From Acidobacteriota bacterium (GTDB lineage Bacteria; Acidobacteriota; Terriglobia; Terriglobales; Acidobacteriaceae): 64,000 nt of DNA. The stretch lies in contig JAJZVX010000001.1 of the NCBI GenBank assembly GCA_021846985.1, positions 62,001-126,000 of the forward strand, in the 5' to 3' direction. Made by a program: the position numbers and the translations under genes. This document shows positions 32,898 to 43,342 of the stretch, piece by piece (position 1 is the first letter of the stretch; the number at the start of each line of letters is the position of its first letter). The notes under the pieces were generated by a model, which searched no databases, was not told where the DNA came from, and saw only the letters and a program-made list of their open reading frames with translations.

Positions 32898-35231
32898 TCA
32901 TGCCGCCGCTCGCTCCCCGCGAGCAACCCTGGCGGCCAGCAGCGCCGGAGCCAGATTGATTGCCGCGCAAAGCCAGGCCGTCTTCCAGAATCCGAAGACC
33001 GGGATGAGATAGGTGCTCAGCAGCAGCGCGCCCACGCATCCGCCCAGCAGATCGACGGCGTAGAGCGTGCCCAGGCTCCGGCTCTTCTCTGTGCCGCCGA
33101 AGTAAACCGCGTTGGCGATGGGGAACTGAAAGCCGCCCAACGCGCCGGCAAGAGCCGCCAGGGCAGGGAAGAGGAGTTGCGCTGCGATCCACGTGCCGGT
33201 CGGCGCTGTGAGCCGCGCCAGCAGACTGGCGGCGCCGATCAACACAGGGCCGGCGCCGGCCAGCAGCAGTTGCGTCCAGGCCATCTGCCGGCACGGCGCG
33301 CTGGCACCCGGCAGATCGCGCCGGAGCGCCAGTCCGCTCCCCAGCGCGATTCCGGCCATGCCAAGCCCGATGAGAATCGCCAGTTGGTGATAAACGTAGC
33401 CGTAAATGGACTGGAACGCGAGCAGAAGGAAGACTTGCAGCGCCATCAGCGTAAATCCGGTGGCCGCCGCTGAAAACCAGGCAGCGGCAGGCCGCCGGGC
33501 GCGCGCGGGCGCGCACGCAAGCAGTGTGGCCAGCAGCAGAAGGCAGCCCGCTGTCGCGGCCAGGATTCTTGCGAAGGGAATCCGCGCCGCGGCGCGGAAC
33601 CCGCGCGACAAGTTGGCGTTGAACTGCGTGCTCCACAGGACCACGTCGAAAAAATAGGCGGCCGGCGCAAAGTCGCGGTTGACCGGGGTGGAAGGCCGCG
33701 GCGCGAGCGCGTCCCGCATCTGATCCATGCGGTCGGGCATCATGCGAAAGGGAATAAAGTACTCGCGGACATACTGCGTTTGCAGCTTCCGTTCCTGCAG
33801 CCGCGCAATCAGGGTGCGCGGATCTTCGGTGAGCAGGCCGGGTCTGGTGGCGCCGAACAAGTGGATGATGCCGCCGGGAATCGCCGCTGTATACGGAAAG
33901 GCCGCGCTGAGGGTGCGTTGCATGCAGCGCAGGAAATCGGCCAGGTCCGGGCCGATGGTTTCTTCGGAGGAACGCAGTTCCAGAGCCAGGATGCCGTCCG
34001 GATCCAGGTGTGCGCGCGCGGCGCGAAAGAACTCCACCGTGTAGAAACGGTTCAACTGCGCGGTCTGCGGACCGGGAACGTCGAGCACGATGGCGTCGAA
34101 TCTCCGTTTGGTTCCGCGCAGGTAGGCGCGTCCGTCGGCAAGGTGCAGATGCACGCGCGGATCGCGGGTCAGAGCGGCCGTTTGCGCCGGAAAGTAGCGG
34201 TGCGCCACGTCGATCAGCGCGGGATCGAGCTCCACATAGTCAATGCGTTCCACGGTGGGATGCTTGAGGGCCTGCGCGATGGCGCCATTGATGCCGCCAC
34301 ACACCAGCAGCACGCGCCGGGGCGCCGGATCTTCGAGCAGCGCGTAGTGGATGGCTTCTTCGGCGGCCTCTTCGTCGGGCGCATTGGCCAGCAGCATGCC
34401 GTTCGAGTAGATGCTTCGCATCTCGCCGGTCGTGGTGACTACGAGGTTGCCGTAGATGGAATCGCGCCATCCGGCGAGCTGAAAGCCGTGCCAGAGCCGC
34501 GCCTGTGCGGCGCGCTCCAGCTTCGGCGCCGCCACAAAAAGCAAAGGCGCTGCGCACACCGCGGCCGCTGCTGCAATCATGATGATCTGCCCGCGGCTGG
34601 CTTTGAGCACGAGCACGAAGGCCATGGACACATTGAGCAGAGCGACGATGCCCGCAATCTCAAATGGTCCGCAAAAACGCAGCAGCAGCAGGCTGGCCAA
34701 CACGCCGCCCAGGCACGAGCCGGCGGCCTCCAGCAGGTAGGCCGCGCTGGCTGCCTGGCGCGGGCAGAGGCCGCGCTCCCGCTGGCACAGTCCTGCCGCT
34801 GCCACAAACAGCGCGCCCGCGGCCAGGCAAAACAGACTGAGCGAGACCAGCGAAGCGAGCGCTATCGGAACCGGTCCCAGCAACGCGCCGGGCACCGCGG
34901 AAAGCCTGCTTTTTGCCGCGGAGAGCGTCCAGAGGGAGGCCGGAAGGCCGGCGGCGAGAAGACATTCAAGGCTGGCGACGCGCCGGCGCGCAGATCGGCC
35001 GGCCCCCGCGCTTGCGCTTGCCAGCGCGCTTCCGGCCGCGGTCCACAACAGCCAGGCAGCCAGCATGATTCCCAGCGAGATCTCGTTGCCGTTGAAGACG
35101 ACGATCAACGCGCGCAGGAGAACGATCTGGCCCACCACGGCGCTGAACCCAGAGAGCGACAGGGCGGCATCCGCGAGGTGCGGAACGTTCTCCGCATGCC
35201 GCGCGGGACCGGGATGTACGCCTGTTGCCAT
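32898..35231 (-). CDS. Membrane-embedded spermidine-synthase-like protein
   Basis: 777 residues: six to seven helices (to about residue 240), a soluble aminopropyltransferase-like domain, then about seven helices to the end. The Rossmann core reads VLLVCGGINGAIAQAL and YVELDPALID, with DGRAYL afterwards. The catalytic segment reads LDVPGPQTAQLNRFYT, so the second acidic residue usual in polyamine synthases (D-x-x-D) is Gly; true aminopropyl transfer is doubtful. Convergent with the Memo-AMMECR1 gene, 3 bp between stops. Start at 35231 leaves room for the divergent promoter; ATG 35282 overlaps the opposite gene. Could methylate or aminopropylate a membrane substrate; inference. Confidence 0.78.
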   Translation of the reverse strand: MATGVHPGPARHAENVPHLADAALSLSGFSAVVGQIVLLRALIVVFNGNEISLGIMLAAWLLWTAAGSALASASAGAGRSARRRVASLECLLAAGLPASLWTLSAAKSRLSAVPGALLGPVPIALASLVSLSLFCLAAGALFVAAAGLCQRERGLCPRQAASAAYLLEAAGSCLGGVLASLLLLRFCGPFEIAGIVALLNVSMAFVLVLKASRGQIIMIAAAAAVCAAPLLFVAAPKLERAAQARLWHGFQLAGWRDSIYGNLVVTTTGEMRSIYSNGMLLANAPDEEAAEEAIHYALLEDPAPRRVLLVCGGINGAIAQALKHPTVERIDYVELDPALIDVAHRYFPAQTAALTRDPRVHLHLADGRAYLRGTKRRFDAIVLDVPGPQTAQLNRFYTVEFFRAARAHLDPDGILALELRSSEETIGPDLADFLRCMQRTLSAAFPYTAAIPGGIIHLFGATRPGLLTEDPRTLIARLQERKLQTQYVREYFIPFRMMPDRMDQMRDALAPRPSTPVNRDFAPAAYFFDVVLWSTQFNANLSRGFRAAARIPFARILAATAGCLLLLATLLACAPARARRPAAAWFSAAATGFTLMALQVFLLLAFQSIYGYVYHQLAILIGLGMAGIALGSGLALRRDLPGASAPCRQMAWTQLLLAGAGPVLIGAASLLARLTAPTGTWIAAQLLFPALAALAGALGGFQFPIANAVYFGGTEKSRSLGTLYAVDLLGGCVGALLLSTYLIPVFGFWKTAWLCAAINLAPALLAARVARGERAAA

Positions 35232-35242
35232 TCGGGCCGAAT

Positions 35243-35248
35243 TAGAAT
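35243..35248 (+). promoter_or_regulatory. Putative -10 box (TAGAAT) for the gene at 35281
   Basis: TAGAAT lies 32 nt before the ATG, in the 49-bp divergent gap with the spermidine-synthase-like gene. Same hexamer as at the SRP RNA and kdpD genes. Confidence 0.35.
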
Positions 35249-35280
35249 ACAGCCAGACTGCGGGAGGCAAGGAGCGGCGC

Positions 35281-36132
35281 ATGGGGCAGCGATCCGATTT
35301 GCTGGCGCTGGTGGGGCTGCTGGCCGCGCTGTGCGCCAGCCTGGGATCGCAGTCCGCGGCCGGACTGGCGCCTGCAAAGGCGGCGCTGGCGGCCTACGAT
35401 CGCTATCTCGCGGCTTCCGAGACCCGCATGAAAGCCGAGACCGCGCGCGGCGTCTTTCTCTATGTCGATGCGCTGCCCGTGCACGATCGCGCAAGGGCCT
35501 ATGCCAGGCTGCACCGCGGCGAAGTGCTGCTGAAGCAGATGGACACCGCTGGGGACGAGCGCAACTTTGAAGCGCAGCAGTCGCTGGTTCACGACTGGAT
35601 CGGCCTGGTTTTCATTCCTGGCGCCACCCTCGCGCAAACCATGGCCGTGGTGCAGGACTACAACAACTACCAGACGATTTATAAGCCGGGCATGCGTCAC
35701 TCCCGGCTGATCGGCCGCGACGGCGATCTCTTCCACGTGTCGCTGCAACTCTACCGCAAGGCGTTTGTCACGGTCGCCTTCGACGCACGGTTCGATATTG
35801 AATACCAACGCCTCGGACCCCAACAGATCGTAAGCCATGCGCGCGCCACGCGGCTTGCCGAGGTGGCAGACGCGGGTCATGCAAACGAGCATGAGATCGC
35901 CCCGGACCAGGCGCACGGCCTGTTGTGGGCATTGAACGACTACTGGCATTTTGAGCAGAAAGACGGCGGCGTGTACGTGCAGTTGGAGACCGTGGAACTG
36001 AGCCGTTCCGTGCCTCCGGTTGTTGCCTGGCTGGCGAATCCCTTGATCGAGAGCGTTCCCCGCGGCATTCTCTCCGGTCTGCTTGCATCTACCAGGAAAG
36101 CATGTCTCGATGCAGCTCGGAAGAAGATGTAG
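35281..36132 (+). CDS. Secreted SRPBCC/START-like protein
   Basis: 283 residues. An N-terminal hydrophobic segment (LLALVGLLAALCASLGSQSAAG) looks like a signal peptide. Residues about 105-275 have the layout of the START/polyketide-cyclase superfamily: a long helix region, VVQDYNNYQTIYKPGMRHSR, paired strands, then VQLETVELSRSVPPVVAWLA and a C-terminal helix with VPRGILSGLLASTRKA. These proteins bind hydrophobic ligands. ATG 35281 has AGGAG 6 nt upstream. Divergent from the spermidine-synthase-like gene, so the two may share regulation. Ligand unknown. Confidence 0.6.
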   Translation: MGQRSDLLALVGLLAALCASLGSQSAAGLAPAKAALAAYDRYLAASETRMKAETARGVFLYVDALPVHDRARAYARLHRGEVLLKQMDTAGDERNFEAQQSLVHDWIGLVFIPGATLAQTMAVVQDYNNYQTIYKPGMRHSRLIGRDGDLFHVSLQLYRKAFVTVAFDARFDIEYQRLGPQQIVSHARATRLAEVADAGHANEHEIAPDQAHGLLWALNDYWHFEQKDGGVYVQLETVELSRSVPPVVAWLANPLIESVPRGILSGLLASTRKACLDAARKKM

Positions 36133-36427
36133 AACATTCTTATATCTAATTGAAATATAAATACTTAAGATCGGATAGTCAATGGAAAGATGCAAAGATA
36201 TAACTCTACTTTGCGCGCCGGGAAGCGCTCTTCCTTAGACACTCCCAGAATGAAAAACGATTCTGCCATTCTGGTGATACTCGTCACAGCACTGCATTTT
36301 TTTCAGGGCGTAGAGTAACCCGGGCTCTGGGGAAATATTCCCTGGCGTTGAAAGTTGGTTTTCAAAGCATGAAGCCAGAATTGAGTACCTCGATTGCAGT
36401 GAGTTGGATGCGCGGAGTCAATCGGAA
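36133..36427. other. AT-rich intergenic region with two palindromes
   Basis: Noticeably AT-rich at its start against a GC-rich background. It holds CCAGAATG (36245-36252) with CATTCTGG (36267-36274), an 8-bp inverted repeat with a 14-nt spacer; GGGAA-ATA-TTCCC around 36331-36342; and TTGAAA-6-TTTCAA (36348-36365). The last two stand 60-95 bp before the acyl-CoA transferase gene and are plausible operators for the branched-chain module. No gene found. Confidence 0.4.
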
Positions 36428-37750
36428 ATGAGCTGGCGCGATGCATACCGGAGCAAATGCGTCAGCGCCGCAAAGGCGCTGGAGGTGGTGCATTCCGGCG
36501 AGAGGGTTTGGGTCCAGTCAGGCTGCGGCACGCCCATCGTTCTGCTCAACGCCCTGGTAGCGCGGGCGCCGGAGTTGCACAACGTCGAGATCGTCCACAT
36601 GAAAACGCTCGGCGAGGCCGTGTATACCCGGCCGGAATATGCCGGCCACTTCCGTCATCGCGGGCTGTTTATCGGCGACAACGTGCGCGAGGCAGTGATT
36701 GCGGGACGCGCCGACTACACGCCCATCTTCCTGAGCGAGATTGAAGGTCTTTTCCTGAGCGGCGCCATGCCGCTCGACGTTGTTCTGATGCAGGTTTCGC
36801 CTCCCGACGAACACGGCTTGCTGAGCCTGGGGACCACGGTGGACAGCACCCTGACGGCAGCGCGGTGCGCGCGGGTTGTGATCGCCGAGGTCAACCAGCG
36901 CATGCCGCGCACGCACGGCGAAACTACCATTCACATCAGCCACATCGATGCGGTGGTGGAAACCGCGCGGCCGCTGCTCGAAGTGCACCCGGAGCCTTTC
37001 ACCGAGATTCAGCGCAGAATCGGTGCGCATGTGGCCTCGCTGATTCCCGACGGCGCAACCTTGCAGACTGGGATCGGCGGCATTCCCGATGCGGTGCTGA
37101 GTTGCCTGGACGACAAACGCAACCTTGGCATCCACACCGAAATGGTCTCCGACGGCGTGATTGAATTGATGGAGTCGGGTGTGCTGAACGGGGAAGCCAA
37201 GTCACTGCACCGGGGAAAGGCGGTGCTTGCGTTCGTCCTGGGATCGCAGCGGCTATTCGATTATGTGCGCGAGAACCCGGCCTTCGAGTTCCGGTCGGTT
37301 TCCTACACCAACGATCCGTTTGTGGTGGCGCAGAACGACAGAATGGTGGCCATCAACTCGGCTTTGCAGGTGGATTTGACCGGCCAGGTATGCGCGGACT
37401 CGCTGGGCACGCGTCCCTTCAGCGGCTTTGGCGGTCAGGTGGACTTCATTCGCGGCGCGGCGCGCTCCAAGGGCGGCGTGCCTATCATCGCGCTGCCGGC
37501 CACGGCTTGCCGGGGCAGCGTGTCGCGCATCACGCCGCTTTTAGATCCGGGCGCCGGAGTTGTCACCTCCCGCGCCGACGTGCATTACGTGGTGACGGAG
37601 AACGGCGTCGCGTATCTGCACGGCAAAACGCTGCGGGAGCGGGCGGAGGCGCTGATCGCCGTTGCCGATCCGCATTTCCAGGCGGAGCTTGAGGATTTTG
37701 CCGTGCGCGCGCATTATATGGAGCGCCGGCCGGCGGTGCAGTATGCCTAG
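36428..37750 (+). CDS. Acetyl-CoA hydrolase/acyl-CoA:acetate CoA-transferase family protein
   Basis: 440 residues, the CoA-transferase family I type that includes 4-hydroxybutyrate and butyrate CoA-transferases. Marks: VQSGCGTPIVLLNAL, VSPPDEHGLLSLG, LQTGIGGIPDAV, HTEMVSDGVIEL, FRSVSYTNDP (the glutamate-loop region differs), and GFGGQVDFIRGAARSKGG. The products of the adjacent 2-oxoacid:ferredoxin oxidoreductase are acyl-CoA esters, so this enzyme could exchange CoA with acetate or a dicarboxylate to release isobutyrate-type acids or keep CoA. The start is ATG 36428; TTG 36404 is in frame. The ferredoxin subunit gene follows after 48 bp. Confidence 0.85.
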   Translation: MSWRDAYRSKCVSAAKALEVVHSGERVWVQSGCGTPIVLLNALVARAPELHNVEIVHMKTLGEAVYTRPEYAGHFRHRGLFIGDNVREAVIAGRADYTPIFLSEIEGLFLSGAMPLDVVLMQVSPPDEHGLLSLGTTVDSTLTAARCARVVIAEVNQRMPRTHGETTIHISHIDAVVETARPLLEVHPEPFTEIQRRIGAHVASLIPDGATLQTGIGGIPDAVLSCLDDKRNLGIHTEMVSDGVIELMESGVLNGEAKSLHRGKAVLAFVLGSQRLFDYVRENPAFEFRSVSYTNDPFVVAQNDRMVAINSALQVDLTGQVCADSLGTRPFSGFGGQVDFIRGAARSKGGVPIIALPATACRGSVSRITPLLDPGAGVVTSRADVHYVVTENGVAYLHGKTLRERAEALIAVADPHFQAELEDFAVRAHYMERRPAVQYA

Positions 37751-37798
37751 AGTTTCTGGCTTCGGGCGGAAGAGTGCGGGAGTGGAGAGGAGCATCAA

Positions 37799-38095
37799 AT
37801 GAGCGATATCGTCAAACAGGACCGCGGTCAACTGCGGATCGATGAGGACGAGTGCAAAGGATGCGGGTTGTGCGTGGAGGCCTGCCCCCCCAAGGCTATC
37901 CGCCTGAGCGAGCATCTGAATCACTCCGGCTACCGGCCGGCGTACTATGCCGGATCGGGATGCACCGGTTGCGGAATCTGTTTTATGACCTGCCCTGAGC
38001 CGGGAGCCATTACCGTGCTGCGCCTCGCCAGGCCGGCTGCGGCGCGCCAAATCGACAGCAAGATGCAGGGGGCGGTGGCATGCGCAAGCAACTGA
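37799..38095 (+). CDS. Ferredoxin-type subunit of 2-oxoacid:ferredoxin oxidoreductase
   Basis: 98 residues with two [4Fe-4S] motifs, [15 protein letters not shown] (19-33) and [16 protein letters not shown] (about 55-70), in the usual bacterial ferredoxin order with the last Cys followed by Pro. It should carry electrons from the thiamine-bound intermediate to free ferredoxin (delta subunit). It overlaps the alpha-subunit gene by 16 nt. Confidence 0.9.
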   Translation: MSDIVKQDRGQLRIDEDECKGCGLCVEACPPKAIRLSEHLNHSGYRPAYYAGSGCTGCGICFMTCPEPGAITVLRLARPAAARQIDSKMQGAVACASN

Positions 38096-39174
38096 TGAAG
38101 GGCAACGAAGCCATTGTGAAAGGCGCCGTTCTTTCCGGATGCCGCGGGTTCTACGGCTATCCCATCACCCCGGCCAGCGAGATTACCGAGGCGGCGGCGC
38201 TCTACCTGCCGCGCGTGGGCGGCGTGTTCCTGCAGGCCGAAAGCGAGGTTGCGGCCATCAACATGCTCTATGGGGCGGCCTCGGCCGGCGTGCGGGCCAT
38301 GACCTGTTCCAGCGGCCCGGGCATCAGCCTGATGCAGGAAGGCATCAGCTATCTGGCTGGCGCCGAGCTGCCTTGCGTTATCGTAGACATCACCCGCGGC
38401 GGTCCAGGGCTGGGCAACATCGCGGCCGAGCAGGGCGACTATCACCAGGTGGTGAAGGGCGGCGGCCACGGCAACTACCGGACCATCGTGCTCGCGCCGC
38501 ATTCGGTACAGGAGATGGCCGATTTGACCGCGTTGGCATTCGAGCTGGCCGACCGGTATCGCAACCCCGTTGTACTCATGGCGGACGGATTCATCGGGCA
38601 GATGATGGAGCCGGTGGAATTTCCGCAGCGGGCGACAGCGCCCAAGCTTCCCGATTGGGCGGTGGCGGGCACGCGCCAGTCGCGAGGCAACCTCATCAAC
38701 TCCCTGCATCTGGATTGTGACGAACTGGAAGCTCACATTCGCGCGCTGGAGGCGAAGTATCGCCGCGCCGAGCAGCTTGAGACGCGCGCCGAAGAGTGGC
38801 AGACCGACGATGCCGAGATCGTGCTGGTGGGCTACGGCATCGTGGGACGGATTCTGAAGGCCGTAACCGCCGAAGCGCGCGCCAGCGGGCTCAAAGTGGG
38901 CGTGCTGCGGCCCATCACGCTTTATCCGTTCCCCACCGCGCACTTCCGCAAACTGGCCGCCCGCGCCAAGCTCTTCATGGTGGTGGAGATGAGCACCGGC
39001 CAGATGGTGGAAGACGTGCGCCTGGCGCTGAACGGCGCGCGGCCGGTCGAGTTCCTGGGCCGCGTGGGAGGGAACGTGCCGTCCCATGAAGAAGTGCTGC
39101 GATTTTTGAACGAACAGGCGTTACATTACCTGCCGGCAGCCGTGCCGGAGGAAGAGCGGATGATCCATGCCTAG
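38080..39174 (+). CDS. vorB: 2-oxoacid:ferredoxin oxidoreductase alpha subunit (VorB type)
   Basis: 364 residues. The N-terminal [29 protein letters not shown] pattern (residues about 7-36) and the acidic [18 protein letters not shown] segment are the hallmarks of the VOR/KOR alpha chain. Later marks: [27 protein letters not shown], and a domain II with [13 protein letters not shown]. It binds the CoA/2-oxoacid side of the complex together with the beta chain. Naming as the 3-methyl-2-oxobutanoate form follows from branched-chain aminotransferase being in the operon; a 2-oxoglutarate form is the alternative. Overlaps the ferredoxin gene (16 nt) and the next gene (8 nt). Confidence 0.88.
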   Translation: MRKQLMKGNEAIVKGAVLSGCRGFYGYPITPASEITEAAALYLPRVGGVFLQAESEVAAINMLYGAASAGVRAMTCSSGPGISLMQEGISYLAGAELPCVIVDITRGGPGLGNIAAEQGDYHQVVKGGGHGNYRTIVLAPHSVQEMADLTALAFELADRYRNPVVLMADGFIGQMMEPVEFPQRATAPKLPDWAVAGTRQSRGNLINSLHLDCDELEAHIRALEAKYRRAEQLETRAEEWQTDDAEIVLVGYGIVGRILKAVTAEARASGLKVGVLRPITLYPFPTAHFRKLAARAKLFMVVEMSTGQMVEDVRLALNGARPVEFLGRVGGNVPSHEEVLRFLNEQALHYLPAAVPEEERMIHA

Positions 39175-40630
39175 CGAAACGATGTGCGAATACGAAGTCG
39201 TGCATGGCCGGCCCAAGGCCTTCTATGAGCGCTTTGAGCGCAAGGAGGACTTGCAGCACCAGACCCACTATTGTCCCGGCTGCGGCCACGGCATCATTCA
39301 CAAAATGCTGGCGCGGGCCATCGACGAGCTGGGCATCCAGGACAAGACCATTCTGGTGGGTCCAGTGGGTTGCTCGGTTTTTACTTATTACTACTTCGAC
39401 GTGGGCAACATCCAGGCCGCGCACGGCCGCGCCTCCGCCGTGGCCACGGCCGCCAAGCGCGCCCAGCCTGGAAGCGTGGTCATCAGCTATCAGGGCGACG
39501 GAGATCTCTCGGCCATCGGCTCGGCGGAGATTCTGCACGCGGCCAATCGCGGCGAGAACATCACCGTGATCTTCGTTAACAACGCGATCTATAGCATGAC
39601 AGGCGGCCAGGCGGCGCCCACCACGCTGCTGGGCCAGAAGAGCACTACGACCCCTCTGGGCCGCCACGCGGTGACGGAGGGCTATCCCCTGCACATGAGC
39701 GAACTGCTGGCCACCTTGCAGGGCCCCGTTTACATCGAGCGCGTGGGCCTGGGCGATAACAAGCAGATTGTGCAGGCCACGCGCGCCGTCAAGCGCGCCC
39801 TTGAAAACCAGGTGCGGGGGCTGGGGTTCTCGTTGGTTGAAGTGCTTTCGCCCTGCCCGACCATCTGGAAGCTGCCGCCCGTGGAAGCGCAGCGCTGGGT
39901 GCGCGATGTGATGGAAAAGACTTATCCGCTGGGCGTCTTCTGCGATCGCACCAAAGAGGCGGCGCCGCGGCCGGAACCCGCTCCCGCGCCGGGGCTCGAC
40001 GAGATTCCGCGCATTCTGGGCGTTGACGACGAGAGCCTGCCGGCGGGCAACGCGCACCGCATGGTGGAAACCGCGGCGAACCTGGATCTGCGTGTTCGTG
40101 TGGCCGGCTTTGGCGGGCAAGGCGTTTTGCTGCTCGGCGAAGTGCTGGCGGAAGCCGGTCTGGACGCCGGACTGGAAGTATCCTGGCTGCCGTCGTACGG
40201 ACCTGAGATCCGTTCCGGCACGTCCAATTGTCATGTGCGGCTCTCCCGGCAGGTGGTCGATTCGCCGCTGGTCACGCAGCCCACGGTGCTGGTGGCCATG
40301 AACGAGCCGTCGCTGCACAAGTTCTATCGCAGCGTGACGCCGGGCGGATGGATTCTCTACAACGGCGAAAGTTATCCCCAGGAGTGCGGGAGGAAGGACG
40401 TTCGCGTGATGACCCGCCAGTTTACGCATATCGCCGATGAACTGGGCGATCCTCGCGCGGGCAACATGGTCGCCCTGGGGGCGCTGCTGGAGATCACCGG
40501 GGTTCTGCCGGATGAGAGCATCGATGGTGCGCTGCGGCGCCTGGTGAAGAACCCCAAATGGGTGGAACTGGATGAGCGGGCGCTGGCGCGGGGGCGCGCA
40601 CTCGTCAAGGAATCGTTAGCCGAGGTGTGA
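39167..40630 (+). CDS. 2-oxoacid:ferredoxin oxidoreductase, fused beta and gamma subunits
   Basis: 487 residues, longer than a normal beta subunit (about 250-280). Residues 1-270 are the thiamine-diphosphate beta chain: [29 protein letters not shown], the cofactor motif [10 protein letters not shown] to FVNN, and MTGGQ. After a Pro/Ala-rich linker (about 265-285) comes a gamma domain ([21 protein letters not shown]) with [18 protein letters not shown]. The fusion makes the complex from three polypeptides: ferredoxin, alpha and beta-gamma. It oxidises 2-oxoacids with CoA to acyl-CoA, CO2 and reduced ferredoxin. The enzyme is oxygen-sensitive in most hosts, though aerobic versions exist. Confidence 0.9.
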   Translation: MPSETMCEYEVVHGRPKAFYERFERKEDLQHQTHYCPGCGHGIIHKMLARAIDELGIQDKTILVGPVGCSVFTYYYFDVGNIQAAHGRASAVATAAKRAQPGSVVISYQGDGDLSAIGSAEILHAANRGENITVIFVNNAIYSMTGGQAAPTTLLGQKSTTTPLGRHAVTEGYPLHMSELLATLQGPVYIERVGLGDNKQIVQATRAVKRALENQVRGLGFSLVEVLSPCPTIWKLPPVEAQRWVRDVMEKTYPLGVFCDRTKEAAPRPEPAPAPGLDEIPRILGVDDESLPAGNAHRMVETAANLDLRVRVAGFGGQGVLLLGEVLAEAGLDAGLEVSWLPSYGPEIRSGTSNCHVRLSRQVVDSPLVTQPTVLVAMNEPSLHKFYRSVTPGGWILYNGESYPQECGRKDVRVMTRQFTHIADELGDPRAGNMVALGALLEITGVLPDESIDGALRRLVKNPKWVELDERALARGRALVKESLAEV

Positions 40631-40631
40631 G

Positions 40632-41618
40632 ATGAAAGCTGAAGCCGATCCGAATCTGATGGTTTTCTTCAACGGGCAATACCTGCCGATGCGCGAGGCG
40701 CGGGTAGGAATTCTGACCCACGCTCTTCACTATGGCACGGGCGTCTTCGAAGGCATTCGCGCTTACTGGGACGAGGAGCAGGAGGAGATGTTCCTGGTGC
40801 GCGGCCTGGAGCACTATCAGCGCTGGAAGCTTAACTGCGGTATTCTGCGCATCGAGGTTCCTCGGCCGCCCGAGGAACTTGCCGCAATCACTGCCGAGCT
40901 GATCCGCAGGAACCAGTTGCGGACGAACACCTACATTCGTCCCCTGGCTTACAAGTGCGCCGAACGCATCGGCGTGGCCATCGACGACCAGGATGCCTTT
41001 GCCGTTGTCGCTTTGCCGTTCGGCGACTACCTGCAGGGCGACGGCGGCCTCCACGCCGGCGTCAGCTCCTGGCGGCGCATCGAGGACAATGCCATTCCCG
41101 CGCGGGCCAAAATCTGCGGCGCCTATGTCAACTCGGCGCTGGCCAGCGACGAGGTGCGCCGCAGCGGCTTTGACGAGGCCATCTTCCTCAACGAAAACGG
41201 CCAGGTAGCCGAGGGCGCCACCTGCAACCTCTTCATGGTTCGCAAAGGCAAACTGATCACGCCGCCGGTGACCGAGAATGTACTGGAAGGAATCACGCGC
41301 GACTCAATCATGGAACTGGCCGCGCGCGAGCTCGGCATCGAGGTGGTGGAGCGGCCCATCGACCGCAGCGAGCTCTACATCTGCGACGAACTGTTTTACA
41401 CCGGAACCGCGGTGGGCGTAATGCCCATTGTGCGCGTCGATCACCGGCCGGTGAAGGATGCGGCCATCGGCCCCGTCGCGCGCGAGTTGAAGCAGCTCTA
41501 TTTCCAGGCCACCCACGGGCGTCTCGCGGGCTATTGGAAGTGGCTGGCGCCTGTCTACATGTCGCCCAAGGCGCGCATGCACCAGGCCGTCCCGCTCGTC
41601 GAGGCAAGTGTACGTTAA
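40632..41618 (+). CDS. ilvE: Branched-chain amino acid aminotransferase
   Basis: 328 residues, fold-type IV PLP enzyme. Marks: LTHALHYGTGVFEGIRAY, IRPLAYKC, RAKICGAYVNSALA (with the PLP Lys), FDEAIFLNENGQVAEGATCNLF, GITRDSIMELA, and ELFYTGTAVGVMPI. It moves the amino group of Val, Leu or Ile to 2-oxoglutarate. ATG 40632 follows the previous stop by 1 nt. With the oxidoreductase and CoA-transferase it fits degradation, but the same enzyme works in synthesis, so direction is inference. Confidence 0.94.
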   Translation: MKAEADPNLMVFFNGQYLPMREARVGILTHALHYGTGVFEGIRAYWDEEQEEMFLVRGLEHYQRWKLNCGILRIEVPRPPEELAAITAELIRRNQLRTNTYIRPLAYKCAERIGVAIDDQDAFAVVALPFGDYLQGDGGLHAGVSSWRRIEDNAIPARAKICGAYVNSALASDEVRRSGFDEAIFLNENGQVAEGATCNLFMVRKGKLITPPVTENVLEGITRDSIMELAARELGIEVVERPIDRSELYICDELFYTGTAVGVMPIVRVDHRPVKDAAIGPVARELKQLYFQATHGRLAGYWKWLAPVYMSPKARMHQAVPLVEASVR

Positions 41619-41673
41619 TGCGGCGCCAGATCTGCCGGCTCTTGGGTTTTGTTCGAGCAAGGAGGACATTTCG

Positions 41674-42933
<1,260 letters not shown>

Positions 42934-42978
42934 ACGGCAGAAGCGGAACGCACGAAGCGGCCGTGACGTGGAATGTGG

Positions 42979-43008
42979 ATCGAGGGACGCCGTCAGGGCG
43001 TCCTCGAT
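42979..43008 (+). terminator. Hairpin after gdhA
   Basis: ATCGA-G-GGACGCC (42979-42991) pairs with GGCGTCC-TCGAT (42997-43008), about 12 bp with one bulged G and a 5-nt loop, 45 bp after the gdhA stop. Only a short T run follows. Probable end of the branched-chain operon. Confidence 0.6.
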
Positions 43009-43342
43009 TCGTTTCCACCCGTGAAAGCCGGTTTCATTCTGTGCATCTCCAGAGGAAGATGCTATGGGGGGCATCTTTGCTGGTGGGACAAGCTCCTCAT
43101 TGGAACCGTATTAGTTTCTTTAGCTTACAGCGGCAGCCTTGGTCTGGGTGCAAGGATATTCCGCTGCGGACAGATTTTTTCGATATAGTAAAGACTCCAG
43201 CTAAATCCAGGCGGGGTTCGGCTTGTCTGGGTCACCTTATTCTGTTGCTTGGGGGCGATTTCCCGGTGGAAATCGCGAGGCAGCGGTGTATTTCCGGCCT
43301 TGAACGCGCTTTGCGCAAAGACCACTCACTCAGAAGGTTGCC
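43009..43342 (+). other. gltB upstream region
   Basis: 334 bp with no gene. TATAGT at 43184-43189 after a T run is the best -10 candidate and would give a leader of about 145 nt. No riboswitch consensus was recognised. Confidence 0.35.

Noticed and set aside
36133-36250. AT-rich stretch as a mobile-element scar
   Set aside because: No terminal repeats, transposase remnant or target duplication could be found.
36330-36365. Sigma-54 promoter before the CoA-transferase gene (TGGC followed by TTGG)
   Set aside because: The -24 and -12 parts are one base too far apart and the -12 GC is GG.
43009-43342. Riboswitch in the gltB leader
   Set aside because: No conserved riboswitch element or convincing alternative hairpins were recognised; only a possible promoter is noted.
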